NCBI GenBank assembly: GCA_016714015.1
Contig: JADJNZ010000001.1
Span: forward strand, 620,001 to 684,000
DNA length: 64,000 nt
DNA from: Gemmatimonadota bacterium
Lineage (GTDB): Bacteria > Gemmatimonadota > Gemmatimonadetes > Gemmatimonadales > Gemmatimonadaceae
Reading direction: 5' to 3'
A program made the translations under genes and the position numbers. Below, in pieces: positions 25,325 through 33,907 of this stretch. The notes beneath the pieces were generated by a model, which had not been told where the DNA came from, did no database searches, and saw only the letters and a program-made list of their open reading frames with translations. Position 1 is the first letter of the stretch, and every line of letters starts with the position of its first letter.

Positions 25325-27004
25325 TCAGGGCGCCGCGTCGAAGAACTTGAGCCCGAGCGACTCGGCCCGCTCGAGCGCCCAGCGCAGCCGCCACTCGTCC
25401 CGGAAGAGGATCACGGGATGGTTCTTCGCATCATATAGAAGCGACAGGTCCTGCGACTCGCCGAGCTTCTGGATCTCCGCCTCGGGCCCGGTCACCCAGC
25501 GCGGGTAGCGGAAGGGGAGCTTCTCGAGCGTCGTGGGCGCGCCGTACTCGTGCTCCAGCCGGTGGAGCATCACGTCGAACTGGAGCAGACCCACCGCCCC
25601 GACGACGGGGATGGGCCCCATCTGCGTCTCGGCGAAGAAGACCTGCGCCGCGCCCTCCTCGGTGAGTTCGCGGAGGCCCTTGTCCATCGCCTTGCGGCGG
25701 AGCGGGTCCTTGGAGAGGATGCGCGCGAAGTGCTCGGGCGCGAAGCGCGGGATGCCGACGTACTCGAGCAGCTTGCCGTCCGCCGTCTTCGGCGCGTCGG
25801 GCGTCGCGAGCGTGTCGCCGATGCGGAGCGAGCCGCGGTCGTGCACGCCGACCACGTCGCCCGGCAGCGCCTCCTCGGCGAAGGCGCGTTCGCGGCCGAG
25901 GAACTGCTGCGGCGGCGCGAGCTTGAAGCTCTTCCCCGTGCGCACGTGCATCACCTCGAGCCCCGCGGCGTAGCGGCCGGAGCAGACGCGCACGAAGGCG
26001 ATGCGGTCGCGGTGCCGCGGGTCCATGTTCGCCTGCACCTTGAACACGAATCCCGTGAACGCGCTCAGCCCCGGCGCGACCGGACCGGCGGAGCTCTCGC
26101 GCGCGACCGGCGACGGCGCGAGCGGAAGGAAGTCCTCGAGGAAGGGCTCGACGCCGAAGTTCGTGATCGCCGACGCGAAGTACACCGGCGTCTGCTCGCC
26201 GGCGAGGATCGCCTCGGCGTCGAACTCGTGCCCCGCCATGTCGAGGAGCTCGATGTCGTGCGCGAGCTTGGCGACCGCGGCGACCGCCGTCTCGTCGCCG
26301 CCGAGGGCGTCGACGAGCTTCTGGTCGTCAGGCGATGCGAGGTCGAGCGTCTCGGTCTCGACGCGCTTGGCGCCGTGGTGCGTGCCACGCTCGAAGAGGA
26401 AGGCGCGCTTGCGCCGGCGGTCGTACACGCCGACGAAGACGGTGCCCTGCTCCGCCGTGTCCTGGTGGATGGGCCAGTGCGCGGCGACGGCGGTGATGCC
26501 GAGTTCGTGCTCGAGGTCGCTCACGAGCTTGAGCGGATCCTCGCCCACGCGGTCGCACTTGTTGACGACGGTGAAGATCGGCATCCGCCGGCGGCGGCAG
26601 ACATCGAAGAGCTGGCGCGTGCGTTCCTCGACGCCCTTTCGGTTGTCGAGGAGCATGACGGCGCTGTCTGCCGCGATGAGCACGCGGTAGGTGTCCTCGC
26701 CGAAGTCCTGGTGGCCCGGGGTGTCGAGGAGGTTCACCTGGTAGCCGTGGTACTCGAACTGCAGCACCGAGCTGGTGACGGAGATGCCGCGTTCCTGCTC
26801 GAGGGCCATCCAGTCGGAGGTCGCGTGGCGCTGCGACTTGCGCGCCTTCACCGCACCGGCCTGGTGGATGGCGCCGCCGTAGAGGAGGAGCTTCTCGGTG
26901 AGCGTCGTCTTGCCGGCGTCGGGATGCGAGATGATCGCGAACGTCCGGCGCCGCGCGATGAGCGCGTCGAGGGGGCCGGCGGGGATGGTGGCGGGGGCGG
27001 TCAC
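25325..27004 (-). CDS. prfC: Peptide chain release factor 3
   Basis: A 559-residue translational GTPase that removes RF1/RF2 from the ribosome after termination. P-loop SHPDAGKT is at 26-33, switch II is DTPGHQDFGEDTYR, and NKCDR supplies the G4 motif; EF-G-like domains II and III follow. Length and motifs match RF3 closely. The start is GTG at 27004, only 6 nt after a TAGTTT hexamer on the minus strand and with no Shine-Dalgarno, consistent with a leaderless transcript. Confidence 0.96.
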   Translation of the reverse strand: MTAPATIPAGPLDALIARRRTFAIISHPDAGKTTLTEKLLLYGGAIHQAGAVKARKSQRHATSDWMALEQERGISVTSSVLQFEYHGYQVNLLDTPGHQDFGEDTYRVLIAADSAVMLLDNRKGVEERTRQLFDVCRRRRMPIFTVVNKCDRVGEDPLKLVSDLEHELGITAVAAHWPIHQDTAEQGTVFVGVYDRRRKRAFLFERGTHHGAKRVETETLDLASPDDQKLVDALGGDETAVAAVAKLAHDIELLDMAGHEFDAEAILAGEQTPVYFASAITNFGVEPFLEDFLPLAPSPVARESSAGPVAPGLSAFTGFVFKVQANMDPRHRDRIAFVRVCSGRYAAGLEVMHVRTGKSFKLAPPQQFLGRERAFAEEALPGDVVGVHDRGSLRIGDTLATPDAPKTADGKLLEYVGIPRFAPEHFARILSKDPLRRKAMDKGLRELTEEGAAQVFFAETQMGPIPVVGAVGLLQFDVMLHRLEHEYGAPTTLEKLPFRYPRWVTGPEAEIQKLGESQDLSLLYDAKNHPVILFRDEWRLRWALERAESLGLKFFDAAP

Positions 27005-27010
27005 CCGTGA

Positions 27011-27016
27011 AAACTA
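27011..27016 (-). promoter_or_regulatory. prfC -10 element, leaderless spacing
   Basis: TAGTTT on the minus strand, followed by 6 nt and then the GTG start of prfC. Confidence 0.55.
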
Positions 27017-27032
27017 ACCCCGGGCCGAAGCC

Positions 27033-28184
27033 CTACCGACCGATCGCCGCGATGACCGCCTCGACCTCGTCCATCGTGTTGTGGAAGTGCGGCGCGAGGC
27101 GGATCGCCCCCTCGCGCACCGAGTGCGTCACCTTCGCCGCGCGGAGCTTCGCCGAGTCGGCGGCGAGGTCCGGCGTGGCGAACGCGACGATCCCCGCGCG
27201 ACGTCCCGCGGCGGCGGGCGTGAGCAGCGTGACGCCGCGCGCCTGGGCCGCCCACTCCATCAGGCGCGTGGTGAGCGTGCGCACATGCGCCTCGATCGTC
27301 GCCGGCCCGAGCTCGAGGAACAGCTCGAGCGCCGCGTTCATCCCGACGATGTCCTGGTACGGGATGGTCCCGACCTCGAACTTGCGCGCATCGAGGTGCC
27401 AGGCGGCATCGTACGCGAGGAACTTCCCGAAGTCGCCGGAGCTCGCCTGCGCGAGCCATCCGGCCGCCGGGGGCTCGAGCGTCTCGACGAGCTCGCGCCG
27501 CACGTAGGCGAAGCCGCTGCCCCAGGGCGAGCAGAGCCACTTCTGCGCGCCGCAGCTCAGGATGTCGATCTGCGCCGCGCGCACGTCGAGCGCGAGCGCG
27601 CCGAGTCCCTGGATGGCATCGACCGCGAACCAGATGCCGCGCGAGCGGCAGGCGGCGCCGAGGCGCGCGACGTCGATGCGCGAGCCGCTCCAGAAGGAGA
27701 CCCACGAGAGCGCGACGCCCTTCACGCGCGGGTCGCTCGTGATCCGACGCATGACCATCTCCTCGTCGGCGGCGGCGCCGGCGAGCGGGAGCAGCTCGTA
27801 GGTGAAGCCGCGCGCCTTGGCCGCGGCCATCCACGGATAGACGTTCGCCGGGAACTCGCCCTCGCTGCCGAGCACGATGTCGCCCGGCCCGAGCGGGAGC
27901 GAATAGGCGGCGAGGTTCACGCCCCAGCTGGTGTTGGTCGTGAGCGCGATCTCCCCCGCCTGCGCGCCGATGAGCTGCGCGATGAGCGCGCGGCCGCGGT
28001 CGAGCACGGGGAAGAAGTCATCATTCCCCAGCCGGTGCGGCTCGGCGCGCTTGAGGAGGTACGCATCGGTCGCATCACGCGCGCGCTGCGGGATGGGCCC
28101 CACGGCGGCATGGTCGAAGTGGATCGCGTCCCCGGCGGCCTCCCAGGGATACTCGCGACGGCGGAGCGATTCGAGGTCGTACAT
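27033..28184 (-). CDS. Class V aminotransferase / cysteine desulfurase-like PLP enzyme
   Basis: A 383-residue fold-type I PLP enzyme. The Schiff-base lysine is Lys215 in CGAQKWL, and the cofactor Asp is in FAVDAIQGLGA (Asp189). The N-terminus HFDHAAVGPIP and the segment TTNTSWGVNLAA place it with isopenicillin-N-epimerase/SufS-like members rather than with housekeeping IscS. There is no conserved active-site Cys loop that I can identify near residue 330-350, so a desulfurase role is doubtful. It stands alone upstream of prfC on the same strand, with 28 nt between them. Confidence 0.8.
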   Translation of the reverse strand: MYDLESLRRREYPWEAAGDAIHFDHAAVGPIPQRARDATDAYLLKRAEPHRLGNDDFFPVLDRGRALIAQLIGAQAGEIALTTNTSWGVNLAAYSLPLGPGDIVLGSEGEFPANVYPWMAAAKARGFTYELLPLAGAAADEEMVMRRITSDPRVKGVALSWVSFWSGSRIDVARLGAACRSRGIWFAVDAIQGLGALALDVRAAQIDILSCGAQKWLCSPWGSGFAYVRRELVETLEPPAAGWLAQASSGDFGKFLAYDAAWHLDARKFEVGTIPYQDIVGMNAALELFLELGPATIEAHVRTLTTRLMEWAAQARGVTLLTPAAAGRRAGIVAFATPDLAADSAKLRAAKVTHSVREGAIRLAPHFHNTMDEVEAVIAAIGR

Positions 28185-28216
28185 GATGGTCTCGTCGGTG
28201 AGAGCGAACGAACACT

Positions 28217-28244
28217 TTCATCCTTCATCCTTCAGCCTTCATCC
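28217..28244 (+). repeat. Four-unit heptanucleotide repeat TTCATCC
   Basis: TTCATCC, TTCATCC, TTCAGCC, TTCATCC in tandem in the 64-nt gap between the acyltransferase stop and the class V enzyme start. On the other strand it reads GGATGAA. Confidence 0.65.
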
Positions 28245-28248
28245 GCCC

Positions 28249-29226
28249 TCAGGGTTCCTTCAGCTCCGCCGGAGTATCCTTTGGTTGTCCCTTCCACCGC
28301 CGATGCTGCCAGAAGTACTGCTCGGGATGCTCGCGCACGAGCCGCTCGAGCACCTTCGTGTAGCTGAGCACGGTCGCATCGATGTCGGACTCCTTGTCCC
28401 CCGTCTGGACGAGCGGGACATCCTCGAAGTGCGCCATGTAGCGGCCGTCCGGCTGCCGCAGCGCAACGACGAAGACCATGGGCAGGTCGTTGCGAAGAGC
28501 GAACACCGCGGCGCCGCGCGGCGTGCGCGCTGGCCGGCCGAAGAAGGGGATGAAGGTGCTCGCGAGCCCCTTCGCGCTCTGGTCGCTCAGGAACCCTACG
28601 CCGCGCCCGTCGCGCAGCGCCTTGGGGATCGCGCGCACCGATTCGTCGGCGAAGAGGACGCGCGTCCCGAACCGTTCGCGCGTCCGCTTGAAGAAGGCGT
28701 CGCTCAGCGGGTTCGCCATGTGCATCGCGATCGCGTCGATCGGGAGGCCGCGCGCGGTCATGTACGCGGCGCTCAGCTCCCAGTTGCCGAGATGCCCCGC
28801 GACGAGGATCACGCCCTTCCCCTGCGCGAAAGCGCGTTCGAGCACCGGGAAGGTCGGCGAATCGACGAAGACATCGAGCACATCCCGCTTCTCGGCGCGC
28901 GAGAGGATGATGCTCTCGATCGCCACGCGACCGAGGCCGCGATAGCTCTCGCGCGCGACCTGCTGCACGCGGTCCTCGCTGAACTCGGGGAAGCAGGCGC
29001 GGATGGTCCGCTCGACGCGCGCGCGGCGCATGCGGAGCGGCCACCAACCGAGTCCGCCGACCATCGCGCCCACCGACGAGGCGGTGCGCCACCCGAAGGG
29101 CCGCAGCAGCGTCGCCACGGTGCGGAGCGCAGCATACTCGGCCCACTGCGCGAAGGTCGGCCGCGGCGGGGCGGCCGCGGGGACCGAGGTCGCCGCGGGC
29201 CTCGCGGCCGGCTCAGGCATCGTCAT
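28249..29226 (-). CDS. Lysophospholipid / lipid A-type acyltransferase (LpxL/HtrB family)
   Basis: A 325-residue membrane-associated acyltransferase. The HX4(D/E) motif reads GHLGNWE with His145 and Glu150, and a later segment FLSDQSAKG...FFGRPARTPRG matches the substrate region of LpxL-like enzymes. The N-terminal 25 residues are Ala/Pro-rich, before the first hydrophobic helix. Starts at 29226 or 29220 overlap the end of the upstream ABC exporter gene. Pairing with an MsbA-like exporter suggests acylation of an exported glycolipid, possibly lipid A; whether this organism makes lipid A is not shown here. Confidence 0.85.
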   Translation of the reverse strand: MTMPEPAARPAATSVPAAAPPRPTFAQWAEYAALRTVATLLRPFGWRTASSVGAMVGGLGWWPLRMRRARVERTIRACFPEFSEDRVQQVARESYRGLGRVAIESIILSRAEKRDVLDVFVDSPTFPVLERAFAQGKGVILVAGHLGNWELSAAYMTARGLPIDAIAMHMANPLSDAFFKRTRERFGTRVLFADESVRAIPKALRDGRGVGFLSDQSAKGLASTFIPFFGRPARTPRGAAVFALRNDLPMVFVVALRQPDGRYMAHFEDVPLVQTGDKESDIDATVLSYTKVLERLVREHPEQYFWQHRRWKGQPKDTPAELKEP

Positions 29227-31093
29227 CGTCGTCCGGCAGCTCGAGCGCGGGCTCCAACGGTTCGGGCGCCGCCTCGGGGAGCGGGGCCTGCACGGTGCGC
29301 TGCTGCATGGCGTGGAGGCGTGCGTATGCGCCTTCGAGTCCGAGCAGTTCGGCGTGCGTGCCGCGCTCGATCACGCGCCCCTTCTCGAGCACGAGGATCT
29401 GCGTCGCGTGGACGATGGTCGAGAGCCGGTGCGCGATGACGAACACGGTGCGTCCGGCGAGCAGGCGGTCGATCGCCTCCTGCACGAGCCGCTCGCTCTC
29501 GGTGTCGAGCGCCGAGGTGGCCTCGTCGAGGATGAGGATGGGCGGGTCGGTGAGGAGCGCGCGCGCGATGGCGAGCCGCTGCCGCTGGCCGCCGGAGAGG
29601 CGCGTGCCACGCTCGCCGAGGACCGTCTCGTAGCCCTGCGGGAGGGCCATGATGAAATCGTGCGCGTTGGCCGCGCGGGCCGCGGCCTCCACCTGCGCCG
29701 GCGTGTACCGCCCCTGCGCGCCATAGGCGATGTTGGCGCGGACGGTGTCGTTGAAGAGCACCGTGTCCTGCGAGACGATGCCGGTGAGCGCGCGAAGCGA
29801 ATGGAGCTTGATCTCGCGCGAGTCGAGGCCGTCGACGAGCACGCGGCCGCCGGTGGGTTCGATGAACCGCGGGATGAGATCCACGAGCGTGCTCTTCCCC
29901 GCCCCGCTCGCGCCGACGAGCGCGACGATCTCGCCGCGGCGCGCGGTGAGCGAGACGTCGGTGAGCACCGCCTCCTCGCCGTACGCGAACGAGACGTGCT
30001 CGAACGCGACGCCCTGCGTGAGCGCGGTGATCTCGCGCGTCCCGCGGTCGGTCTGCGTCTCGGCCGGCTGGTCGAGCACCTCGAAGAGGCGTTCCGCCGC
30101 GGCGAGCGACTGCTGCGCGGTGGTGGGCGCCTGCGAGAGCTGCTTGATCGGCTGGAGCAGGCGCATCACGAGGATCATGAAGCCGATGAGCACGCTCCCC
30201 TGCATCCCGCCGCCGCCGAGCACCTCGCGCGCGCCGATCCAGAGGACGCCCATGGCGATGATGGTGCCGAGCACCTCGGTGAGCGGGCTCGACATGAGCG
30301 ATAGGCGCTGGATGCGGGTCATGCCGCCCGAGTAGCGCGCCGAGGCCTTGATGAAGCGGTCGTCCTCGTACGCCTCGCCGCGGAACGACTTCACGAGGCG
30401 GATGCCGCTCACGACCTCCTGCAGCACCGAGGTCATCTCGCCGTACTCGTTGCGGAGGCGGCGGCTCCCCTTCCGCAGTTTGCGCAGCAGCGGCTGGAGG
30501 AAGGCCATGATCACCGGCGCGATCACGAGCGCGACGAGCGTGAGGCGCGGCGAGATCTTGAAGAGGATGATCACCGTGACGCCGATGGTCGCGGCGTTCT
30601 GCACGGTGCGCGTCGCGACCTCGGCGAGGATGAGCTTGGTCTGCTCGGTGTCGGCGAGGACGCGCGAGATGATCTGCCCGGTCTTGGTGCGCCCGAACCA
30701 GGGGAGCGGGAGCCGCTGCATGTGGGAGAAGACCGCGGCGCGGAGGTCCCGCGTGATCATCTCCTGCAACGAGGCGCCGAACTGCCCGCCGGCCCAGAGG
30801 AAGATGTTCTTCACCGTGACCATGAGGAGGATCACGATGATCACCGCGCGCAACGACCCCATGGGCTGGGCGGGATCGAGGAACGGGCCGATGAGCCGGT
30901 CCTGCAGCGCGGTGAGCCATCCCATCCCGCCGACGATCGGGGTGTCGGACTTGAAGAGCGTGTTGAGGAACGGGATGAGCAGCGTGAAGGCGATGCCGTC
31001 GAGGGCGGCGGCGATCACGTTGAAGATGACGTTGCCGCCGAGGCGCCAGGCGTGCGGGCGCAGGAAGCGGAGCAGGCGGCGGTAGACGCGCAT
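29213..31093 (-). CDS. ABC exporter, MsbA-like lipid flippase type
   Basis: A 626-residue half-transporter: six TM helices in the first 330 residues, then a nucleotide-binding domain with Walker A GASGAGKST (about 390-398), signature LSGGQRQR (about 498) and the D-loop TSALDTESE. Homodimeric exporters of this form flip lipid A core, other lipids or drugs. The ATG at 31093 is preferred because MRVYRRLLRFLRPH leads straight into TM1; the open frame upstream is non-coding in appearance. A 13-codon ORF ends on this start codon. The following acyltransferase overlaps its 3' end. Confidence 0.9.
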   Translation of the reverse strand: MRVYRRLLRFLRPHAWRLGGNVIFNVIAAALDGIAFTLLIPFLNTLFKSDTPIVGGMGWLTALQDRLIGPFLDPAQPMGSLRAVIIVILLMVTVKNIFLWAGGQFGASLQEMITRDLRAAVFSHMQRLPLPWFGRTKTGQIISRVLADTEQTKLILAEVATRTVQNAATIGVTVIILFKISPRLTLVALVIAPVIMAFLQPLLRKLRKGSRRLRNEYGEMTSVLQEVVSGIRLVKSFRGEAYEDDRFIKASARYSGGMTRIQRLSLMSSPLTEVLGTIIAMGVLWIGAREVLGGGGMQGSVLIGFMILVMRLLQPIKQLSQAPTTAQQSLAAAERLFEVLDQPAETQTDRGTREITALTQGVAFEHVSFAYGEEAVLTDVSLTARRGEIVALVGASGAGKSTLVDLIPRFIEPTGGRVLVDGLDSREIKLHSLRALTGIVSQDTVLFNDTVRANIAYGAQGRYTPAQVEAAARAANAHDFIMALPQGYETVLGERGTRLSGGQRQRLAIARALLTDPPILILDEATSALDTESERLVQEAIDRLLAGRTVFVIAHRLSTIVHATQILVLEKGRVIERGTHAELLGLEGAYARLHAMQQRTVQAPLPEAAPEPLEPALELPDDDDDA

Positions 31094-31134
31094 CAGCGAC
31101 GGCGGGTCGGGCGCAGGGACGTCGCGATGTGCAT
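31093..31134 (-). CDS. Short upstream ORF coupled to the ABC exporter start
   Basis: ATG at 31134 encodes MHIATSLRPTRRR, and its TGA overlaps the ATG of the exporter (TGATG). A TATCTT hexamer lies 8 nt before it, the spacing seen for leaderless genes here. The exporter itself has no Shine-Dalgarno, so ribosomes could reach it by terminating this ORF and restarting. It is a prediction from layout only. Confidence 0.4.
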   Translation of the reverse strand: MHIATSLRPTRRR

Positions 31135-31142
31135 GGTCAGGG

Positions 31143-31148
31143 AAGATA
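31143..31148 (-). promoter_or_regulatory. Predicted -10 element of the exporter/acyltransferase operon
   Basis: TATCTT on the minus strand, 8 nt before the ATG of the short upstream ORF. Confidence 0.45.
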
Positions 31149-31222
31149 GTCCGTGTCAGGGATGCGTTCCAATCGCCGTTCGCCCCTTCCGGACGGCGCG
31201 GGTGGGGCCGCAGTTTCTCGGA

Positions 31223-31660
31223 GTGACGCCGCCCACTTCGCCGTTCGCGCCTCATCGCGCGACCTTCCCCTGTCCCGCGCTCCTTGCGCAGGCGGGCCGG
31301 GCCGGGCTCGGCGGTCCGCGGGAGGCGCTGCTCGGTGCGGTGATGGCGGTGCGCTTGGTGCACGGGATCCGCCTGCCTTGGCCGCTCGATCCGGCGGTCC
31401 GTGCGGCACGGGCCGAGGCCGCGCGGCAGTGGCTGGTGGCGGTCACGATGCCGGCCAAGACGCGGACCGCGCTCCAGCGGGCCTTCGCGACGAGCGCCTC
31501 CGGGGACCCCGCGACGGCCGCCGACGCGCTCGAAGTGGTGACGGAGGTCACGCTTTCGCACCTCGACAAGGCCGCGCGCGCCGAACTGGTGCGCTTGGTC
31601 ACGGCGCTCCGGGCGGACGCGGCCCAACTTGCCGGAGATCGTGACCGAGCCGTAGAATAG
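31223..31660 (+). CDS. Unknown helical protein
   Basis: A 145-residue protein without a recognised domain. It is Ala-rich and helical throughout (GGPREALLGAVMAVRLVHG, PAKTRTALQRAFATSAS, ADALEVVTEVTLSHLDKAAR), with no signal peptide or membrane helix. GTG at 31223 is the proposed start; no Shine-Dalgarno or TANNNT element is obvious before it. The third-position GC pattern supports this frame over an overlapping frame (31153-31644) whose product would be Arg/Gly-biased. It lies 68 nt before the DnaB-C-like gene in the same direction and could belong to that unit. Confidence 0.55.
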   Translation: MTPPTSPFAPHRATFPCPALLAQAGRAGLGGPREALLGAVMAVRLVHGIRLPWPLDPAVRAARAEAARQWLVAVTMPAKTRTALQRAFATSASGDPATAADALEVVTEVTLSHLDKAARAELVRLVTALRADAAQLAGDRDRAVE

Positions 31661-31677
31661 GACAGCACGTTCGTCCT

Positions 31678-31683
31678 TACCTT
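31678..31683 (+). promoter_or_regulatory. Predicted -10 element of the DnaB-C-like gene
   Basis: TACCTT. The next in-frame codon at leaderless distance (6 nt) is ATC at 31690; the first ATG is at 31729, which would give a leader of about 38 nt. Confidence 0.45.
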
Positions 31684-31728
31684 AGAGGCATCCTGCGCCC
31701 CACCGACATCTCCCCGATCTCCCGCGTC

Positions 31729-32538
31729 ATGCGTCGGATCGACCTGGTGGCGGATGGCGCGCTGGCGGGGGACACCGTGCGCACCGGCTTCCCGAGCATC
31801 GATCGGTGGCTGGGTGGCGGGATCCGCGCGGGTGACCTGGTGGTGCTCGGCGGGGATGTGGGGAGCGGCAAGTCGGCGCTCGCGCTGGCGATGGCGCTCC
31901 GGATGGCGGAGACGGGGACCAAGGTGGCGTTCCTCACCGGCGAGATGTCGGCGGAGCGCGTGATGGAGCGGGCGCTCGCGATCGAGGGGCGCGTGAAGAT
32001 GGACGACCTGCGGCAGGGGAAGCTCGACGACCTGCAGCGATCGGCGGTGGGAGCGGCGGCGGTACGGCTGCGCGAGCGTTCGCCGCGGTTCGAGGTGCTG
32101 GCGCACGAGTCGGCCGAGGGTCTGGGGTCGCGGATCCGCGCGCTGGGCGTGCAGGTGGTGGTGGTGGACTCGTTGCAGACCCTCGCGGCGTCCTCCCGGG
32201 CGCAGGACGAGGAGCTCGCGGCGGTGGTGCGGATGCTGAAGGCGGAGGCGGTGTCGCAGGACCTGTGCGTGCTGGTGACGGCGCAGCTGCCGGCGCTGAC
32301 GGCGCGTCCGGACCCGCGTCCCCTGCTGGGGGACTTCGGGGCGATGGGCGCGGTGCAGCAGTCGGCGGATGTGGTGCTCGCGGTGTATCGCGAGGAGATG
32401 TACGCGCCGGACAGTGGCGTCGAAGGGGCGACCGAGCTCCTCGTGCGCAAGAACCGGAACGGCACGACCGGGTACGTGGACCTGTACTTCTACAAGCAGT
32501 GGCTCCGTTTCGAGGACATGCTGGATCCCGATCGATAG
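31729..32538 (+). CDS. Stand-alone DnaB-C (RecA-fold) ATPase
   Basis: A 269-residue protein corresponding to only the C-terminal helicase domain of DnaB. Visible are Walker A GGDVGSGKSA (41-50), TGEMSAERV (70-77, the SLEMS-like motif), Walker B VVVVDSLQTL (143-152) and the arginine-finger segment RKNRNGTTG (240-248, like KQRNGPTG in DnaB). The N-terminal domain that contacts DnaG is absent, so it is unlikely to be the replicative helicase. Similar single-domain proteins are sometimes annotated with KaiC/RadA relatives. The frame continues upstream to an ATC at 31690, so the true start may be 13 codons earlier. Confidence 0.85.
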   Translation: MRRIDLVADGALAGDTVRTGFPSIDRWLGGGIRAGDLVVLGGDVGSGKSALALAMALRMAETGTKVAFLTGEMSAERVMERALAIEGRVKMDDLRQGKLDDLQRSAVGAAAVRLRERSPRFEVLAHESAEGLGSRIRALGVQVVVVDSLQTLAASSRAQDEELAAVVRMLKAEAVSQDLCVLVTAQLPALTARPDPRPLLGDFGAMGAVQQSADVVLAVYREEMYAPDSGVEGATELLVRKNRNGTTGYVDLYFYKQWLRFEDMLDPDR

Positions 32539-32543
32539 GAGAT
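32538..32543 (+). promoter_or_regulatory. Ribosome binding site of the TPR/CsgG-like gene
   Basis: AGGAGA begins on the last base of the upstream stop codon and lies 3 nt before the ATG at 32547, within reach of the ribosome though close. It selects this ATG, which gives a perfect signal peptide. Confidence 0.5.
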
Positions 32544-32546
32544 GTG

Positions 32547-33893
32547 ATGCGACTCGTTCGTCCCCTTGCCGCCCTCATGCTGCTCGCCCTCGCCACCGCG
32601 CCCGCCGTGGCGCAGGGACGTGGCGACGCCATCGCCCGCCTCGAGGCCGCGCGCGCGCGCAGTCCGCAGAACGCGGCGGCGCTCCGCGCGCTGGGCGTGG
32701 CGTACTACAAGGCGCAGCGCTACAAGGACGCGCTGCCGGTCCTCGACCAGGCGCGGCGCCTCAACCCGCGGGACGGCGTGAGCGCCGTCTACACGGGCAT
32801 GGCCGCCGAGCAGACGGGGGACCTGACCGTGGCGCGCAACGCGTACGAGACCTACCTGCGGGTGGGGACGTCGCGGCGCGCGAAGAACGACGTGCGCACG
32901 CGCCTCGTCGGGCTGGCGCGCCAGGAGGCGATCGCCGCGGCCAAGGCGGCGGTGGCCAACGAGGCGCGGCTCTCGCAGACGCCGGGCAATCCGCTGACCG
33001 TCGCGGTGCCGCCGTTCCGCTTCACCGGCAGCGACAGCATGCTCAAGCCGCTCGAGCGTGGCATCGCCGACCTGCTCATCACCGACCTGTCGGTGTCGTC
33101 GCGGATCACGGTGGTGGAGCGTGACCGGATGCAGGCGCTGGCGGACGAGATCCGGCTCTCGCAGTCGGAGCGCGTGGACGCGGCGACGGCGGTGCGGGCG
33201 GGCAAGCTGATCCAGGCCGGCACGCTCGTGAACGGCGTCATCCAGCAGACCGGCGCGACGATGGTCACGCTCGACGCGAGCCTCGTGAACGTCGCGAACG
33301 GGAACATCGGACCGGCGGCCTCGGCGAACAACACGCTCGACCAGATCTTCGACATGGAGAAGCGGATCGTCTTCCAGCTCTACGACCGGATCGGCGTGAC
33401 GCTGACGCCGGCCGAGCGGCAGCGCGTGGAGCGGCGTCCGACGACGAACCTGCAGGCGTTCCTGTCGTACAGCCGCGGGTTGCAGGCGATCGACGACGGG
33501 CGGTTCCAGGATGCGTCGCGGTTCTTCGAGAATGCGCGCCTGCTCGACCCCGGGTTCGGTGCGGCGTCCGACCGCGCCGCGGCGGTGCAGGCGTCCATCC
33601 AGGGCGGGCAGCAGGTGACCACGACGACGATCGAAGCAGGGCTGACGGGGGCGGAGAGCCAGGTGGTGCAGGCGGCCGACCGTGGCAGCTCGGCGCCGAC
33701 GTCGAACGCCCTCGAGGAGGCCGCGCGTCGCGCGGCGCAGACCGTGAACCCCCCGGCGACGAACCTCGCCGTGGGCAGCGGCTCGACCACCGTCACGTCG
33801 GCGCCGCCGGAACGTGACGCCCCCAGCTCGGGCACCGGCACCGATACGCCGAACCGCACCGGGCAGGTCATCATCGTCATTCGTCGCCCGTGA
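32547..33893 (+). CDS. Exported TPR protein with CsgG/FlgO-like domain
   Basis: A 448-residue exported protein: signal peptide 1-22 (LLALATAPAVA), TPR-like repeats about 25-100 (LGVAYYKAQRYKDALPVLDQARRLNP), a CsgG/FlgO-like domain about 155-300 (LTVAVPPFRF, ITDLSVSSRITVVERDRMQAL, AGKLIQAGTLVNGVI) and a second TPR-like segment about 325-370. The last 90 residues are Ser/Thr/Pro-rich and low complexity. There is no lipobox Cys, unlike CsgG. CsgG-type domains form outer-membrane oligomers or work beside them, and an outer-membrane protein is encoded 14 nt downstream. The exact role is unknown. Confidence 0.78.
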   Translation: MRLVRPLAALMLLALATAPAVAQGRGDAIARLEAARARSPQNAAALRALGVAYYKAQRYKDALPVLDQARRLNPRDGVSAVYTGMAAEQTGDLTVARNAYETYLRVGTSRRAKNDVRTRLVGLARQEAIAAAKAAVANEARLSQTPGNPLTVAVPPFRFTGSDSMLKPLERGIADLLITDLSVSSRITVVERDRMQALADEIRLSQSERVDAATAVRAGKLIQAGTLVNGVIQQTGATMVTLDASLVNVANGNIGPAASANNTLDQIFDMEKRIVFQLYDRIGVTLTPAERQRVERRPTTNLQAFLSYSRGLQAIDDGRFQDASRFFENARLLDPGFGAASDRAAAVQASIQGGQQVTTTTIEAGLTGAESQVVQAADRGSSAPTSNALEEAARRAAQTVNPPATNLAVGSGSTTVTSAPPERDAPSSGTGTDTPNRTGQVIIVIRRP

Positions 33894-33895
33894 GC

Positions 33896-33900
33896 GAGGA
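33896..33900 (+). promoter_or_regulatory. Ribosome binding site selecting the GTG at 33908
   Basis: GAGGA with 7 nt to GTG 33908. It favours this start over the GTG at 33890 that overlaps the upstream stop. Confidence 0.6.
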
Positions 33901-33907
33901 TCGATAC

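Noticed and set aside
31153..31644. Alternative frame for the unknown gene before the DnaB-C-like gene
   Set aside because: Its product is Gly/Arg-biased and its third-position GC is lower than in the 31223-31660 frame.
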